Source of the DNA: Ramlibacter tataouinensis | GTDB taxonomy: Bacteria; Pseudomonadota; Gammaproteobacteria; Burkholderiales; Burkholderiaceae_C | Assembly: GCA_002427815.1 (NCBI GenBank) | Contig: DIZF01000076.1 | Location: forward strand, 1 to 32,243 | Length of the DNA stretch: 32,243 bases | Reading direction: 5' to 3' | Notes under the pieces: generated by a model | Seen by the model: the letters and a program-made list of their open reading frames with translations, nothing else | Databases searched by the model: none | What the model was told of the DNA's origin: nothing | Translations under genes and position numbers: made by a program | Shown here: piece after piece, positions 1 through 7,513 of the stretch | How positions within the stretch are numbered: the first letter of the stretch is position 1 | Layout of the letters: each line of letters opens with the position of its first letter

Positions 1-19
1 AGATGTGTATAAGAGACAG
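1..19. other. Tn5/Nextera mosaic-end adapter sequence
   Basis: The first 19 bases read AGATGTGTATAAGAGACAG, which is exactly the Tn5 transposase mosaic end used in Nextera-type library preparation. Genomic sequence starts at about base 20. This is a technical sequence left at the contig edge, not a biological transposon end: nothing transposon-like follows it, and the next bases run straight into a permease reading frame. Confidence 0.95.
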
Positions 20-288
20 CCTATGCGTCGACCCAGCAGCAGGCCATGATGTCGGCCGCGTTCTTCCTGATGCCGATGATCGTGCTGTCGGGCTTCGCTT
101 TTCCGATCCAGAACATGCCGCAGGTGCTGCAATGGCTCAGCTGGGCCGATCCGTTGCGCTATTACCTGGTCGTGGTGCGCGACCTGTTCCTCAAGGGCAG
201 CGGCGTGGCCGACCATGTTTTCGAGTACGCGATGATGGCCTTGCTGGGCTTGTCAGCCCTCACGCTCGCGGTGCGCCGGCTCCGCTGA
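20..288 (+). CDS. ABC-2 type transporter permease, C-terminal fragment
   Basis: This is the 3' end of an integral membrane permease of the ABC-2 family (YhhJ/YbhR-like), which forms the membrane channel of an ABC exporter. The frame is already open at the adapter junction (YASTQQQAMMSA), so the 5' part lies outside the window. The visible part has the family's STQQQAMM segment followed by a hydrophobic helix, then a short loop with LSWADPLRYYLVVVRD, which resembles the conserved end of these permeases, and a final helix ending in RRLR. The first in-frame ATG (46) is internal, not the true start. The substrate cannot be told. It stops 128 bases before suhB, on the same strand. Confidence 0.85.
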
Positions 289-416
289 GCACCGGGTAGG
301 GCAATTCATGGGAAAATCGCCGGCATCGCCCGCCATCCGCATCGCCGGCCGGCCTCCCCGCTCTTGATCCGTCGGACGCAGCGCCCCAGGGCCTGTCCCG
401 CAAAGGTAAACAATTC

Positions 417-1364
417 ATGTCGTCCCCCAACCTGCATCCCATGCTCAATGTGGCCGTCAAGGCGGCCCGCGCCGCCGGCGCCATCATCAACCGCGCGGCC
501 CTCGATGTCGAATCCGTGCGCATCTCGCAAAAGCAGGTCAACGACTTCGTCACCGAAGTCGACCATGCGAGCGAAGCCATCATCATCGAGAACCTGCTCA
601 CCGCCTACCCGCATCACGCGATCTGGGCGGAAGAATCGGGCAAGACCCATGGCACGCAGGGCTCCGACTTCGTGTGGATCATCGATCCGCTGGACGGCAC
701 CACCAACTTCATCCACGGCTTCCCGGTCTACTGCGTGAGCATCGCGCTGGCCGTCAAGGGCAAGGTCGAGCAGGCCTGCATCTACGACCCCAGCCGCAAC
801 GACCTGTTCACCGCCACCCGCGGCCGCGGCGCCTACATGAATGACCGGCGCATGCGCGTGTCCAAGCGCAACGAACTCAAGCAGTGCCTGATTTCCACCG
901 GCTTCCCGTTCCGCCCCGGCGACAACTTCAACAACTACCTGCGCATGATGGCCGAGGTCATGCAGCGCACCGCCGGGCTGCGCCGGCCCGGCGCCGCCGC
1001 GCTGGACCTGGCGTACGTGGCGGCGGGCTTCGCCGACGGCTTCTTCGAGTCCGGCCTGTCGCCCTGGGACGTGGCCGCAGGCTCGCTGCTGGTGACCGAA
1101 GCCGGCGGGCTGATCGGCAACTTCACCGGTGACGCCGACTTCATGGAGCAGAAGGAATGCGTGGCCGGCAATCCCAAGATCTACGGCCAGCTGGTGGCGA
1201 TCGTGGGCAAGTACAGCAAATTCGCCAGCGTCGCCGAGAAGACCGCGCTGCGCCAGTCCACCGCTCAGCTGGTTCCACCGGAGACGATGCCGAACGCGGC
1301 CTCAGCGGAACTGCTGCCGCCGAATACCGTTCCGAGCGCGCCGCTGAACGACCCCGCGGCCTGA
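417..1364 (+). CDS. suhB: Inositol-1-monophosphatase family protein SuhB
   Basis: This is a cytoplasmic magnesium-dependent phosphatase of the inositol monophosphatase family. In bacteria SuhB also takes part in rRNA antitermination complexes. The metal-binding motifs are all visible: AEESG at about residues 71-75, IIDPLDGTTNFIHGFP at about 88-103, and PWDVAAGSLLVTEAGG at about 222-237. The ATG at 417 gives the usual N-terminus (NLHPMLNVAVKAARAAG). At 315 residues it is longer than the roughly 267 of the E. coli protein, and the extra length is a Pro/Ala-rich C-terminal tail (about residues 275-315) outside the catalytic fold. No Shine-Dalgarno sequence is obvious. It stands alone between the permease fragment and the opposing DUF302 gene. 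Confidence 0.95.
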   Translation: MSSPNLHPMLNVAVKAARAAGAIINRAALDVESVRISQKQVNDFVTEVDHASEAIIIENLLTAYPHHAIWAEESGKTHGTQGSDFVWIIDPLDGTTNFIHGFPVYCVSIALAVKGKVEQACIYDPSRNDLFTATRGRGAYMNDRRMRVSKRNELKQCLISTGFPFRPGDNFNNYLRMMAEVMQRTAGLRRPGAAALDLAYVAAGFADGFFESGLSPWDVAAGSLLVTEAGGLIGNFTGDADFMEQKECVAGNPKIYGQLVAIVGKYSKFASVAEKTALRQSTAQLVPPETMPNAASAELLPPNTVPSAPLNDPAA

Positions 1365-1465
1365 GATGGCCTGCGCCACATCCAGGGCGTACGGCACGTC
1401 AACGGCCTGTTGCTGATCGCCGCGCTGACCTGGCTGGCCATGGGCTGTCCGACGGCCGCGCCGCC

Positions 1466-1855
1466 TTACCGGGCCAATGCGTCGCGGACGCGCCGCAGTC
1501 GCGTGGTTGCATCGTCCGCCACTTCGCGAACCTGCGGGTTCTCGGTCAGCGCGACCATCGTCTGCGGGTCGATGAAACCGACGGTGATGCTGCGGTCGGC
1601 TTCCTCGCGCACCACGACGTTGCAGGGCAGCATCAAGCCGATGTCGGGCTCGGCCTTGAGCGCCTTGAAGGCGAGCGGCGGGTTGCAGGCGCCCAGGATC
1701 CGGTAGGGCCGCATGTTCTCGCCCAGCTTTTCCTTCATCGCCGCGCTGACATCGATGTCGCTGAGCACGCCGAAACCCTCCTGCTTCAATGCGCCAATCA
1801 CGGTTTGCACCGCTTCGCCGAAGGGCTTCTTCAGGGTCGTGTGAAATCCATACAT
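1466..1855 (-). CDS. DUF302 domain-containing protein
   Basis: A small soluble protein of 129 residues that matches the DUF302 family: an N-terminal HTTLKKPFGEAVQTVIGALK helix, then GFGVLSDIDVSAAMKEKLG, then a core with YRILGACNPPLAFKAL and IGLMLPCNVVVRE. The Cys in ILGACNPP and the second in LPCNV are typical of the family. The function of DUF302 is not established. The start is the ATG at 1855, preceded by an AAGGAG ribosome-binding site on the minus strand (about 1861-1866). It is transcribed away from the thiosulfate dehydrogenase genes, across a 136-base gap that must hold both promoters. Proteins of this type are found near sulfur-oxidation genes, so a shared role is possible but unproven. 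Confidence 0.85.
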   Translation of the reverse strand: MYGFHTTLKKPFGEAVQTVIGALKQEGFGVLSDIDVSAAMKEKLGENMRPYRILGACNPPLAFKALKAEPDIGLMLPCNVVVREEADRSITVGFIDPQTMVALTENPQVREVADDATTRLRRVRDALAR

Positions 1856-1863
1856 GAGCTGCT

Positions 1864-1955
1864 CCTTGGAATAACGCCGGTCGGCGTGCAGTGCAATCAT
1901 AGGATCGGCGAACTGTCGAGCACCACTTGCGCCACCCCTTGGAATAACATCCAAG
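1864..1955. promoter_or_regulatory. 12-base direct repeat and inverted repeat in divergent promoter region
   Basis: The word CCTTGGAATAAC occurs twice in the DUF302/tsdB intergenic region, at 1864-1875 and 1937-1948, with starts 73 bases apart. The second copy is also the left arm of a perfect inverted repeat, CTTGGA-ATAACA-TCCAAG (1938-1955). The first copy overlaps the ribosome-binding site of the DUF302 gene. Repeats placed like this could be a shared operator, but chance or an old local duplication would look the same. Confidence 0.4.
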
Positions 1956-1991
1956 TGACAAGGGCGGCGCCAGTTGCCCACCCATGACGAG

Positions 1992-2723
1992 ATGACGAAG
2001 AAGCCACCGTTCGGCTGCATCGCCAGCCGCCGCACCGTTGTCGCGCAGGTCAGCGTGGCACTGGGAATTGCCGTGACGGCCCTGCCCTCCTTGGCGCAGC
2101 AGGCATTGATCGCCCAAGGCCGGCAGATCGCAATGCAAGGCACGGCGAACGGCGTCGCAGCCTGCGCCAGTTGTCATGGCGCGCGCGGCGAAGGCGCAGC
2201 CGGCTTTCCGCGCCTGGCCGGCACCGGGCAGTCCTACCTGCGTGCCCAACTCGATGCCTTCGGCGACGGTTCGCGAAAGAACCCGATCATGCAGCCCTTC
2301 GCCCAGAAACTCTCGCCCGATGAGCGCGCTGCCGTGGTCGCGTATTTCAGCAGCCTGCCACCGCCCTTCAAGGCCGACGATGTGGCGCAAGCGACGCCCG
2401 CTGACAGCGGTGCCTGGCTTGCGGCACGTGGCCGCTGGGCCGACAAGTTGCCCGCCTGCACCCAGTGCCATGGCCCCGGCGGCAGCGGTGTGGGAACGAG
2501 CTTTCCGCCGCTGGCCGGCCTCCCGGCCGCTTACATCGGCGAGCAACTGCGCGCCTGGAAAACCGGTGCCCGGCCGCCGGGGCCGTTGGCGCTGATGCAG
2601 GGGATCGCGCAAAAGCTGAGCGACGCAGACATGAACGCGGTGAGTTCGTATTACGCCGGTCTTGCCGGCGCCGTCACGGGCGCGCAGCCCGCTGCGTCGA
2701 ACGCGAAGGCAGGCCGTCCATGA
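1992..2723 (+). CDS. tsdB: Diheme cytochrome c4-like protein, probable TsdB electron acceptor
   Basis: A periplasmic diheme c-type cytochrome of 243 residues. An N-terminal signal peptide (hydrophobic stretch about residues 18-36, likely cut after SLAQ) is followed by two homologous heme domains with CASCH at 58-62 and CTQCH at 156-160. Candidate distal methionines lie in KNPIMQPF (M100) and ALMQGIA (M202). The tandem arrangement is that of cytochrome c4. Its stop overlaps the start of the tsdA-like gene (ATGA), and tsdB-tsdA pairs of this kind are known, TsdB taking electrons from TsdA. I chose the ATG at 1992; a TTG at 1974 in the same frame is possible. Identity as TsdB rests mainly on the neighbour; a general c4 role cannot be excluded. 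Confidence 0.8.
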   Translation: MTKKPPFGCIASRRTVVAQVSVALGIAVTALPSLAQQALIAQGRQIAMQGTANGVAACASCHGARGEGAAGFPRLAGTGQSYLRAQLDAFGDGSRKNPIMQPFAQKLSPDERAAVVAYFSSLPPPFKADDVAQATPADSGAWLAARGRWADKLPACTQCHGPGGSGVGTSFPPLAGLPAAYIGEQLRAWKTGARPPGPLALMQGIAQKLSDADMNAVSSYYAGLAGAVTGAQPAASNAKAGRP

Positions 2724-3757
2724 GCACGGCAGCCGACCCCAGGCCCAAGCGCCGGTTGCATGGCCTGGCCGTCTTTGCCGCCACCGTGGTGGTGATCGCC
2801 CTGGGCATCGTCATCGGAGCGAACCTGTTGATCCCGTATGCAGTGCGCGAACCCCTGGCGGCCGCAACCAAGGCAGCTTCCCCGGCCGCCAGGCCCGCCT
2901 CCGCGAGCGCATCCGGTCCTGTGCAACGGCTCGCGCCCGAGGCGGATCGGGCGCCGACGGCAACCGGCGCCTTCCGTCCGCCGCCCGAGAGCAGCCTGCC
3001 CGACGGCGACTACGGCAAGGTGGTCCGTCTGGGCGAGCAGCTGTTCGTCAACACCGGCCAGCTCGCGCGCCAGTATGTCGGCAACGACCTGAGCTGCGCC
3101 AACTGCCACCTCGACGCCGGCCGCATGGCCGACTCGGCACCGCTGTGGGCCGCGTTCATCCACTACCCGGCCTACCGCAGCAAAACCAAACAGGTCGACA
3201 CCCTGGCCTCGCGCATCCAGGGTTGCTTCCAGTTCAGCATGAACGGCAAGGCGCCGCCGCAGGACGACGAAGTCATCACCGCGCTCCAGACCTATGCTTT
3301 CTGGTTGGCCAAGGGCGCCCCGGTGGGCACTCCCGTCCCCGGCAGCGGCTATCCCAGGCTCAAGAAACCGGGGCAGCCGGCCGATTTCGCGCGCGGCGAA
3401 AAAGTCTACGCGCAAAACTGTGCGCTGTGCCATGGTCCGGATGGCCTGGGCCAGCGCACCGCGGATCGCCAGGTGTTTCCGCCGCTGTGGGGCCCGAGGT
3501 CGTTCAACTGGGGCGCTGGCATGCACCAGCTGACCAATGCCGCGGCATTCATCAGGGCCAACATGCCGCTGAGCAAGGGCGGCACGCTCAGCGACCAGGA
3601 GGCCTGGGACGTCGCGGCCTTCATGGACAGCCATGAGCGGCCGCAGGATCCGCGCTTCGCCGGGTCGGTCGAAGCGACACGCAAGAAGTACCACGACTCC
3701 GACGATTCGATGTACGGCCGCACGGTCAACGGGCACCTGCTCGGTAGCGGCCGCTGA
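2720..3757 (+). CDS. tsdA: TsdA-type diheme thiosulfate dehydrogenase
   Basis: A 345-residue diheme cytochrome resembling TsdA, which couples two thiosulfates to tetrathionate in the periplasm (some members work in reverse). An N-terminal membrane anchor (about residues 15-41) and a Pro/Ala linker (about 45-90) precede the catalytic domains. The first heme site is CANCH (126-130), followed by RIQGCFQFSMNGK, whose Cys169 fits the unusual axial cysteine ligand of TsdA active-site hemes. The second heme site is CALCH (234-238), with candidate distal Met in RANMPL (M282). The family-typical PPLWGPRSFNWGAGM is present at about 254-268. The ATG at 2720 overlaps the tsdB stop, so the two are translationally coupled. 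The non-cleaved anchor suggests membrane attachment rather than a free periplasmic enzyme. Direction of catalysis cannot be read from sequence. Confidence 0.82.
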   Translation: MSTAADPRPKRRLHGLAVFAATVVVIALGIVIGANLLIPYAVREPLAAATKAASPAARPASASASGPVQRLAPEADRAPTATGAFRPPPESSLPDGDYGKVVRLGEQLFVNTGQLARQYVGNDLSCANCHLDAGRMADSAPLWAAFIHYPAYRSKTKQVDTLASRIQGCFQFSMNGKAPPQDDEVITALQTYAFWLAKGAPVGTPVPGSGYPRLKKPGQPADFARGEKVYAQNCALCHGPDGLGQRTADRQVFPPLWGPRSFNWGAGMHQLTNAAAFIRANMPLSKGGTLSDQEAWDVAAFMDSHERPQDPRFAGSVEATRKKYHDSDDSMYGRTVNGHLLGSGR

Positions 3758-3873
3758 ACCGGCGCCCGCGGTAACACTCTGAGTCACTTCAGCTAAAATT
3801 CAAGCTTTGCCTGGCAAACGCGGTCCTCTTGCGCGCAGAGCTTGCCAAGCCGCAATTCCACCCACACCGATCC
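3758..3873 (+). promoter_or_regulatory. Probable promoter region of the pigment operon
   Basis: This is the only sizeable gap upstream of the plus-strand pigment genes, so their main promoter should lie here or inside tsdA. A TAAAAT hexamer at 3794-3799 would fit a sigma-70 -10 box; no good -35 is seen at 17 bases. No terminator for tsdA was found, so read-through from tsdBA is possible. This is a weak prediction from position and one hexamer. Confidence 0.3.
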
Positions 3874-4176
3874 ATGTCTATGCCCGAATTGACTGCGCAA
3901 ACTTCATCTTCACCCGCCGATGCCGCCCTGCTGCTTGAAGTTGCGCGCCTGGTCGTGAGCGCGTTGAATCTGGACGTTGCCGCGGCCGACATAGTGGCCG
4001 ACGACCCTTTGTACGGCGACGGACTGGGTCTGGATTCGATCGACATTCTCGAAATCGCCCTGGTCGTGTCCAAGCAATACGGTTTGCAGCTGCGGGCCGG
4101 CGACGAGGAGAACCACGCCATCTTCCATTCGCTGCGCAGCCTGAGCGACCATATCGCCGCCCAGCGAACGAAGTGA
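3874..4176 (+). CDS. Acyl carrier protein of the pigment cluster
   Basis: A 100-residue acyl carrier protein. It carries the growing polyene chain on a phosphopantetheine arm attached to Ser55 in GLGLDSIDILEIAL. The surrounding fold (LLLEVARLVVSALNL, then SKQYGLQL) is that of a type II ACP. It resembles the ACPs of aryl polyene systems (ApeE/ApeF type). The start is uncertain: ATG at 3874 gives MSMPELTAQ, another ATG lies two codons later at 3880, and a TTG at 3829 would add 15 residues; none has a clear ribosome-binding site. It is the first gene of the pigment operon, and its stop overlaps the next start (GTGA). Only one ACP gene is present here, whereas aryl polyene clusters usually have two. 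Confidence 0.9.
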   Translation: MSMPELTAQTSSSPADAALLLEVARLVVSALNLDVAAADIVADDPLYGDGLGLDSIDILEIALVVSKQYGLQLRAGDEENHAIFHSLRSLSDHIAAQRTK

Positions 4177-4844
4177 AAGCCACGCACGCGACAGGGTTTC
4201 AACAAGCCTGGCGTTGGGGGGCCTTGCTCATACTGGGCATCGGCTATTCGGTTCTGGCCTACCGGGCGGCCGCGTCGACCCGGCCCGATGCTCTCGACGC
4301 CCTGGTCGCCATCGTTCCGCTGCTCGGGCTGACTTTCGCGATCGTCTGGCGCTCGTCGCGGCGCACGATCATGCTGGCCCTGTGGCTTGCGGCCTGCGCC
4401 GGGCTCTACGGCGCGAGCGCCTGGCTGGTGACGCATTACAGCTGGGTGTTCTTGCTGCAGCATGCCGGCGTGTATGCGTTGCTCTGCGTCGCTTTCGGCA
4501 GAACCCTGCGGCCCGGCCGCACGCCAATGGTTACGGACTTCGCCCGCATCGTGCATCGCACGCTCTCGCCTGCGCTCATCGGGTACACGCGATCCGTCAC
4601 CTGGGCCTGGACCCTCTATTTCGGCTGCATTTCAGGGCTGTCCCTGCTGCTCTTCTGGCTCGCCCCGATTGCGATCTGGTCGGCGTTTGCCAATCTCCTG
4701 GACATTCCCCTGCTGGCGCTGATGTTCATTGGCGAATATGCGGTGCGGTGCTACGTGCTGCCCGCCGCGGACCGGGCCGGCCCCCTGGACGCCATTCGTG
4801 CCTACCGGCAGGCTTCGTCAAGCGGCACGGCGCGCCAGCCATGA
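4173..4844 (+). CDS. Inner-membrane protein of aryl polyene clusters (COG4648-like)
   Basis: A 223-residue polytopic membrane protein with about six hydrophobic segments (roughly residues 15-30, 40-58, 65-82, 90-106, 143-165 and 170-190). It resembles the uncharacterised COG4648 membrane proteins that sit between the ACP and the AMP-ligase genes in aryl polyene clusters. A loop with GRTPMVTDFARIVHRTLSPA lies near the middle. Its role is not known; assistance in membrane attachment of the synthase or in export is conceivable. It starts with GTG at 4173, overlapping the ACP stop by four bases, and ends in an ATGA overlap with the ligase gene, so it is translated as part of a coupled chain. Confidence 0.75.
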   Translation: MKATHATGFQQAWRWGALLILGIGYSVLAYRAAASTRPDALDALVAIVPLLGLTFAIVWRSSRRTIMLALWLAACAGLYGASAWLVTHYSWVFLLQHAGVYALLCVAFGRTLRPGRTPMVTDFARIVHRTLSPALIGYTRSVTWAWTLYFGCISGLSLLLFWLAPIAIWSAFANLLDIPLLALMFIGEYAVRCYVLPAADRAGPLDAIRAYRQASSSGTARQP

Positions 4845-6220
4845 TCGCCTTCCCGCTCGTCACGCATTCCCGGGCGCAAGACATACTGGCCTGGCGCCAT
4901 GGCAAGTCCATCACGGCGGCTCATTTCCTGGCCGATGTGCGGCTGCTTGCCGCGGCGTTGCCAGCCGGCCGGCACGTGCTCAATGCCAGCGGTGACCGCT
5001 ACCGCTTTGCCGTCGGTATGGCCGCGGCCTTGCTGACCGACAGGATCAGCCTGCTGCCACCCACCCTCACACCCGAAATGGTACGGCAGGTCAGGAACTT
5101 TGCGCCCGACGTGTTCTGCCTGACCGACCAGCCGCAGTCCGTGGACATGCCGCAACTCCTCTGGGACGACGCGGTGCCGACCCGCACCTGGGCTGCGGCC
5201 GATGCGCGATCCGACAGGTACGACGTTCCCCGGATTGCCGCCGCACAGACAGCGGCCATCGTGTTCACCTCCGGTTCGACGGGCGCGCCCGTCGCGCACC
5301 GCAAGAGCTGGGGGGCGCTGGTCCAAAGCGCTCGCGCCGAGGCCGCGCGGCTGGGATTGCTGGACGGGCGACGACACAGCATCGTGGCGACAGTCGCGCC
5401 GCAGCACATGTATGGCTTCGAGTCCAGCGTGTTGTGCGCCATGCAGAGCGGCGCGGCGATCACCGCCTCGCATCCGTTCTACCCCGCCGACATCTGCTCG
5501 GTGCTGGCTCGGGCCACGCACCCCTGCATGCTGGTCACCACGCCTATCCACTTGAAGGCACTGCTGGCGTCGGGTCTGGAGATTCCCTCGCCTGATCTCG
5601 TGCTGTCGGCCACTGCGCCCATGCCCCCCCAGCTGGCGCTGGCCGTAGAGGCCCGCCTGCATGCACCTTTGTTCGAAATCTACGGTTCCACCGAAACCGG
5701 TCAAGTGGCGTCGCGCCGCACCACCGAGGGTGCCGAGTGGACCCTGTACCCCGGGATCGCGCTGGGCGTCGCGGATGGCAGCGTGTGGGCCTCGGGCGCG
5801 CACGTCGAGCAGCCGACGCCGATTGCAGATGAGCTTGAACTGTTGACTGCGGAACGCTTTCTTCTGCATGGCCGCAGCGCCGACCTCATCAACATCGCCG
5901 GCAAGCGCAGCTCGCTCGGCTACCTGAACCACCAGCTCAATGCCGTGCCGGGCGTCATCGACGGCGCGTTTTTCATGCCCGACGACAAAGAGATCGATGG
6001 CGGCGGCGTGACCCGCCTGATGGCATTTGCAGTGGCCCCGGGCATGAAGGCGGCCACATTGCTGGCAGCGCTGCGTGAGCGGATCGACACCATTTTTCTG
6101 CCCAGGCCGATCGTGCTGCTGGATTCGCTGCCCCGCAACAGTACCGGCAAGCTGCCGCGCGAGACGCTTCAGGCGCTGGCACAAGAGCACCAGCGCAAAG
6201 GTTCTGCGCGTGCACAGTGA
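4841..6220 (+). CDS. Acyl/aryl-AMP ligase (adenylate-forming enzyme)
   Basis: A 459-residue member of the ANL adenylating superfamily, the likely activator that loads the aromatic or acyl starter onto the ACP through an acyl-adenylate (ApeH-like). The phosphate-binding loop is IVFTSGSTGAP (about residues 140-150), followed by VAHRKSWG instead of the usual PK, an arrangement I associate with the aryl polyene ligases. EIYGSTETGQ marks the A5 region, DLINIAGKRSSLGYLN the hinge region, and PRNSTGKLPRE the C-terminal catalytic lysine motif. It is shorter than a typical acyl-CoA synthetase (500-600) because the N-terminal part is compact. The ATG at 4841 overlaps the previous stop. Specificity for 4-hydroxybenzoate-type or cinnamate-type starters cannot be read. 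Confidence 0.88.
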   Translation: MIAFPLVTHSRAQDILAWRHGKSITAAHFLADVRLLAAALPAGRHVLNASGDRYRFAVGMAAALLTDRISLLPPTLTPEMVRQVRNFAPDVFCLTDQPQSVDMPQLLWDDAVPTRTWAAADARSDRYDVPRIAAAQTAAIVFTSGSTGAPVAHRKSWGALVQSARAEAARLGLLDGRRHSIVATVAPQHMYGFESSVLCAMQSGAAITASHPFYPADICSVLARATHPCMLVTTPIHLKALLASGLEIPSPDLVLSATAPMPPQLALAVEARLHAPLFEIYGSTETGQVASRRTTEGAEWTLYPGIALGVADGSVWASGAHVEQPTPIADELELLTAERFLLHGRSADLINIAGKRSSLGYLNHQLNAVPGVIDGAFFMPDDKEIDGGGVTRLMAFAVAPGMKAATLLAALRERIDTIFLPRPIVLLDSLPRNSTGKLPRETLQALAQEHQRKGSARAQ

Positions 6221-6545
6221 AACCACGCTTCACATTGCGCCGGATCACCCGGCGTTTGCCGGTCACTTTCCGGGCACACCCATCGTCCCCGGCGTGGTCC
6301 TGCTCGACGCCGCTGTTCACGCAGTGCTGAAAATGCTTCGCCCCGTCACAACAATCGACGGGAAGAATGGCCGCGCGGGAGACAGCTGCCAGATCAGTTC
6401 CGCCAAGTTCCTCAGCCCGGTCGGCCCGGGCGAGACGCTGACGATCTCCCTGGACACCACCGCCGCGGGCAGCGCCCGCTTCGAGATATCCAGCGGGGGC
6501 CGCAAAGTGGCCACGGGCACGCTTGTATTGCCACCATTGCCTTGA
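6210..6545 (+). CDS. Hotdog-fold 3-hydroxyacyl-ACP dehydratase (ApeI-like)
   Basis: A 111-residue single-hotdog protein of the FabA/FabZ type. It should remove water from the 3-hydroxyacyl-ACP intermediate to form each polyene double bond. The signature AFAGHFPGTPIVPGVVLLD spans residues 15-33, with the presumed catalytic His19; the central helix follows directly. The sheet ends with KVATGTLVLP. I placed the start at the GTG at 6210, which overlaps the ligase stop by 11 bases and gives a complete fold; the only in-frame ATG (6075) lies deep inside the ligase gene. Its stop is shared with the next start (TTGA). A second, longer dehydratase is encoded at 14097, so the two may act on different chain lengths or as a pair, as reported for ApeI/ApeP. 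Confidence 0.85.
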   Translation: MHSETTLHIAPDHPAFAGHFPGTPIVPGVVLLDAAVHAVLKMLRPVTTIDGKNGRAGDSCQISSAKFLSPVGPGETLTISLDTTAAGSARFEISSGGRKVATGTLVLPPLP

Positions 6546-7513
6546 AAGAAGATCGCAACGCAGGGCCCAAGGACGGCGCTGACTGGACGCAGCGGCCCGA
6601 GCGCAGCAACATGTTCTGGCTGCGTCTCATGACCTGGATTTCGCTGAGGCTGGGCCGCGGCGCGAGCCGCATCGTCCTGTACGGGATCGCTGCGTACTTC
6701 CTGGCGTTTGCACCCACCGCGCGCCGCATGTCGCGCCGCTATCTGCAGCGTGCCCTCCAACTGGGTTCGCCGGGAGACGTCGGCTGGAAACACCTGTTCC
6801 GGCACTTCCTGAGTTTCGCCTCGGTCGTCCATGATCGTGTCTATCTGATCAATGACCGCTACGATCTGTTCGATATCCGGGTTCACAACCAGGCGCTCAT
6901 CGACAATCTGGTGGCCGATGGCCGGGGCGCGTTTCTGATCGGGGCGCACCTGGGTAGTTTCGAAGTGCTGCGAGCCGTCGGCCGCAGGCAGCCGGGCCTG
7001 CGCATCGCGATGGCGATGTACGAGGACAACGCGCGCAAGATCAACGCGGCGCTCGCCGCCATCAACCCGAATGCACAACAGGACATCATCGCGCTCGGCC
7101 ATATCGATTCGATGATCCAGGTCCACGAACTGCTGGCGCGCGGCACCGTCGTCGGCATGCTCGGCGATCGTTCCCTGGGCAACGATGACACCCTTCAGGT
7201 CGATTTCCTGGGCGGTAGCGCCGCACTGCCGCTGGGCCCCTTCCGGATGGCCGCCATCATGAAACGCCCGGTCCTGTTCATGACCGGTCTGTACCGCGGC
7301 GGCAACCGCTACGACATCCACTTTGAAACCCTCGCCGATTTTTCCGCGGTGGCGCCGCGTGGCCGGACGCAGGCTGTGCAGGCGGCCATAACGCGCTATG
7401 CTGCCTTGCTGGAGCAGTTCTGCCACACGGCGCCGTACAACTGGTTCAATTTTTTCGACTTCTGGCGCGCTCCTGCTCCCCGCCAGGCCAAACCCTCCGC
7501 AGGAAGCTCATGA
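6542..7513 (+). CDS. LpxL/HtrB-family lipid acyltransferase
   Basis: A 323-residue membrane-bound acyltransferase of the lysophospholipid/lipid A acyltransferase family. The HX4E catalytic motif is visible as GAHLGSFE (His136, Glu141), followed by GMLGDRSLGN and FLGGSAALPLGPFRMAA, the typical substrate-pocket motifs. One hydrophobic N-terminal segment (about 42-57) would anchor it to the inner membrane. The start is inferred as TTG at 6542, overlapping the dehydratase stop; the upstream WTQRPERSNMFWLRLMTW stretch resembles that of homologues, so the ATG at 6611 is probably too far inside. In the pigment context it likely acylates a lipid precursor to which the polyene is attached, or transfers the polyene itself. 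It ends in an ATGA overlap with the LolA-like gene. Confidence 0.87.
   Translation: MKEDRNAGPKDGADWTQRPERSNMFWLRLMTWISLRLGRGASRIVLYGIAAYFLAFAPTARRMSRRYLQRALQLGSPGDVGWKHLFRHFLSFASVVHDRVYLINDRYDLFDIRVHNQALIDNLVADGRGAFLIGAHLGSFEVLRAVGRRQPGLRIAMAMYEDNARKINAALAAINPNAQQDIIALGHIDSMIQVHELLARGTVVGMLGDRSLGNDDTLQVDFLGGSAALPLGPFRMAAIMKRPVLFMTGLYRGGNRYDIHFETLADFSAVAPRGRTQAVQAAITRYAALLEQFCHTAPYNWFNFFDFWRAPAPRQAKPSAGSS

Noticed and set aside
1..19. Tn5 or IS50 transposon end
   Set aside because: The sequence is the synthetic hyperactive mosaic end, sits exactly at the contig edge, and has no transposase or target duplication next to it.
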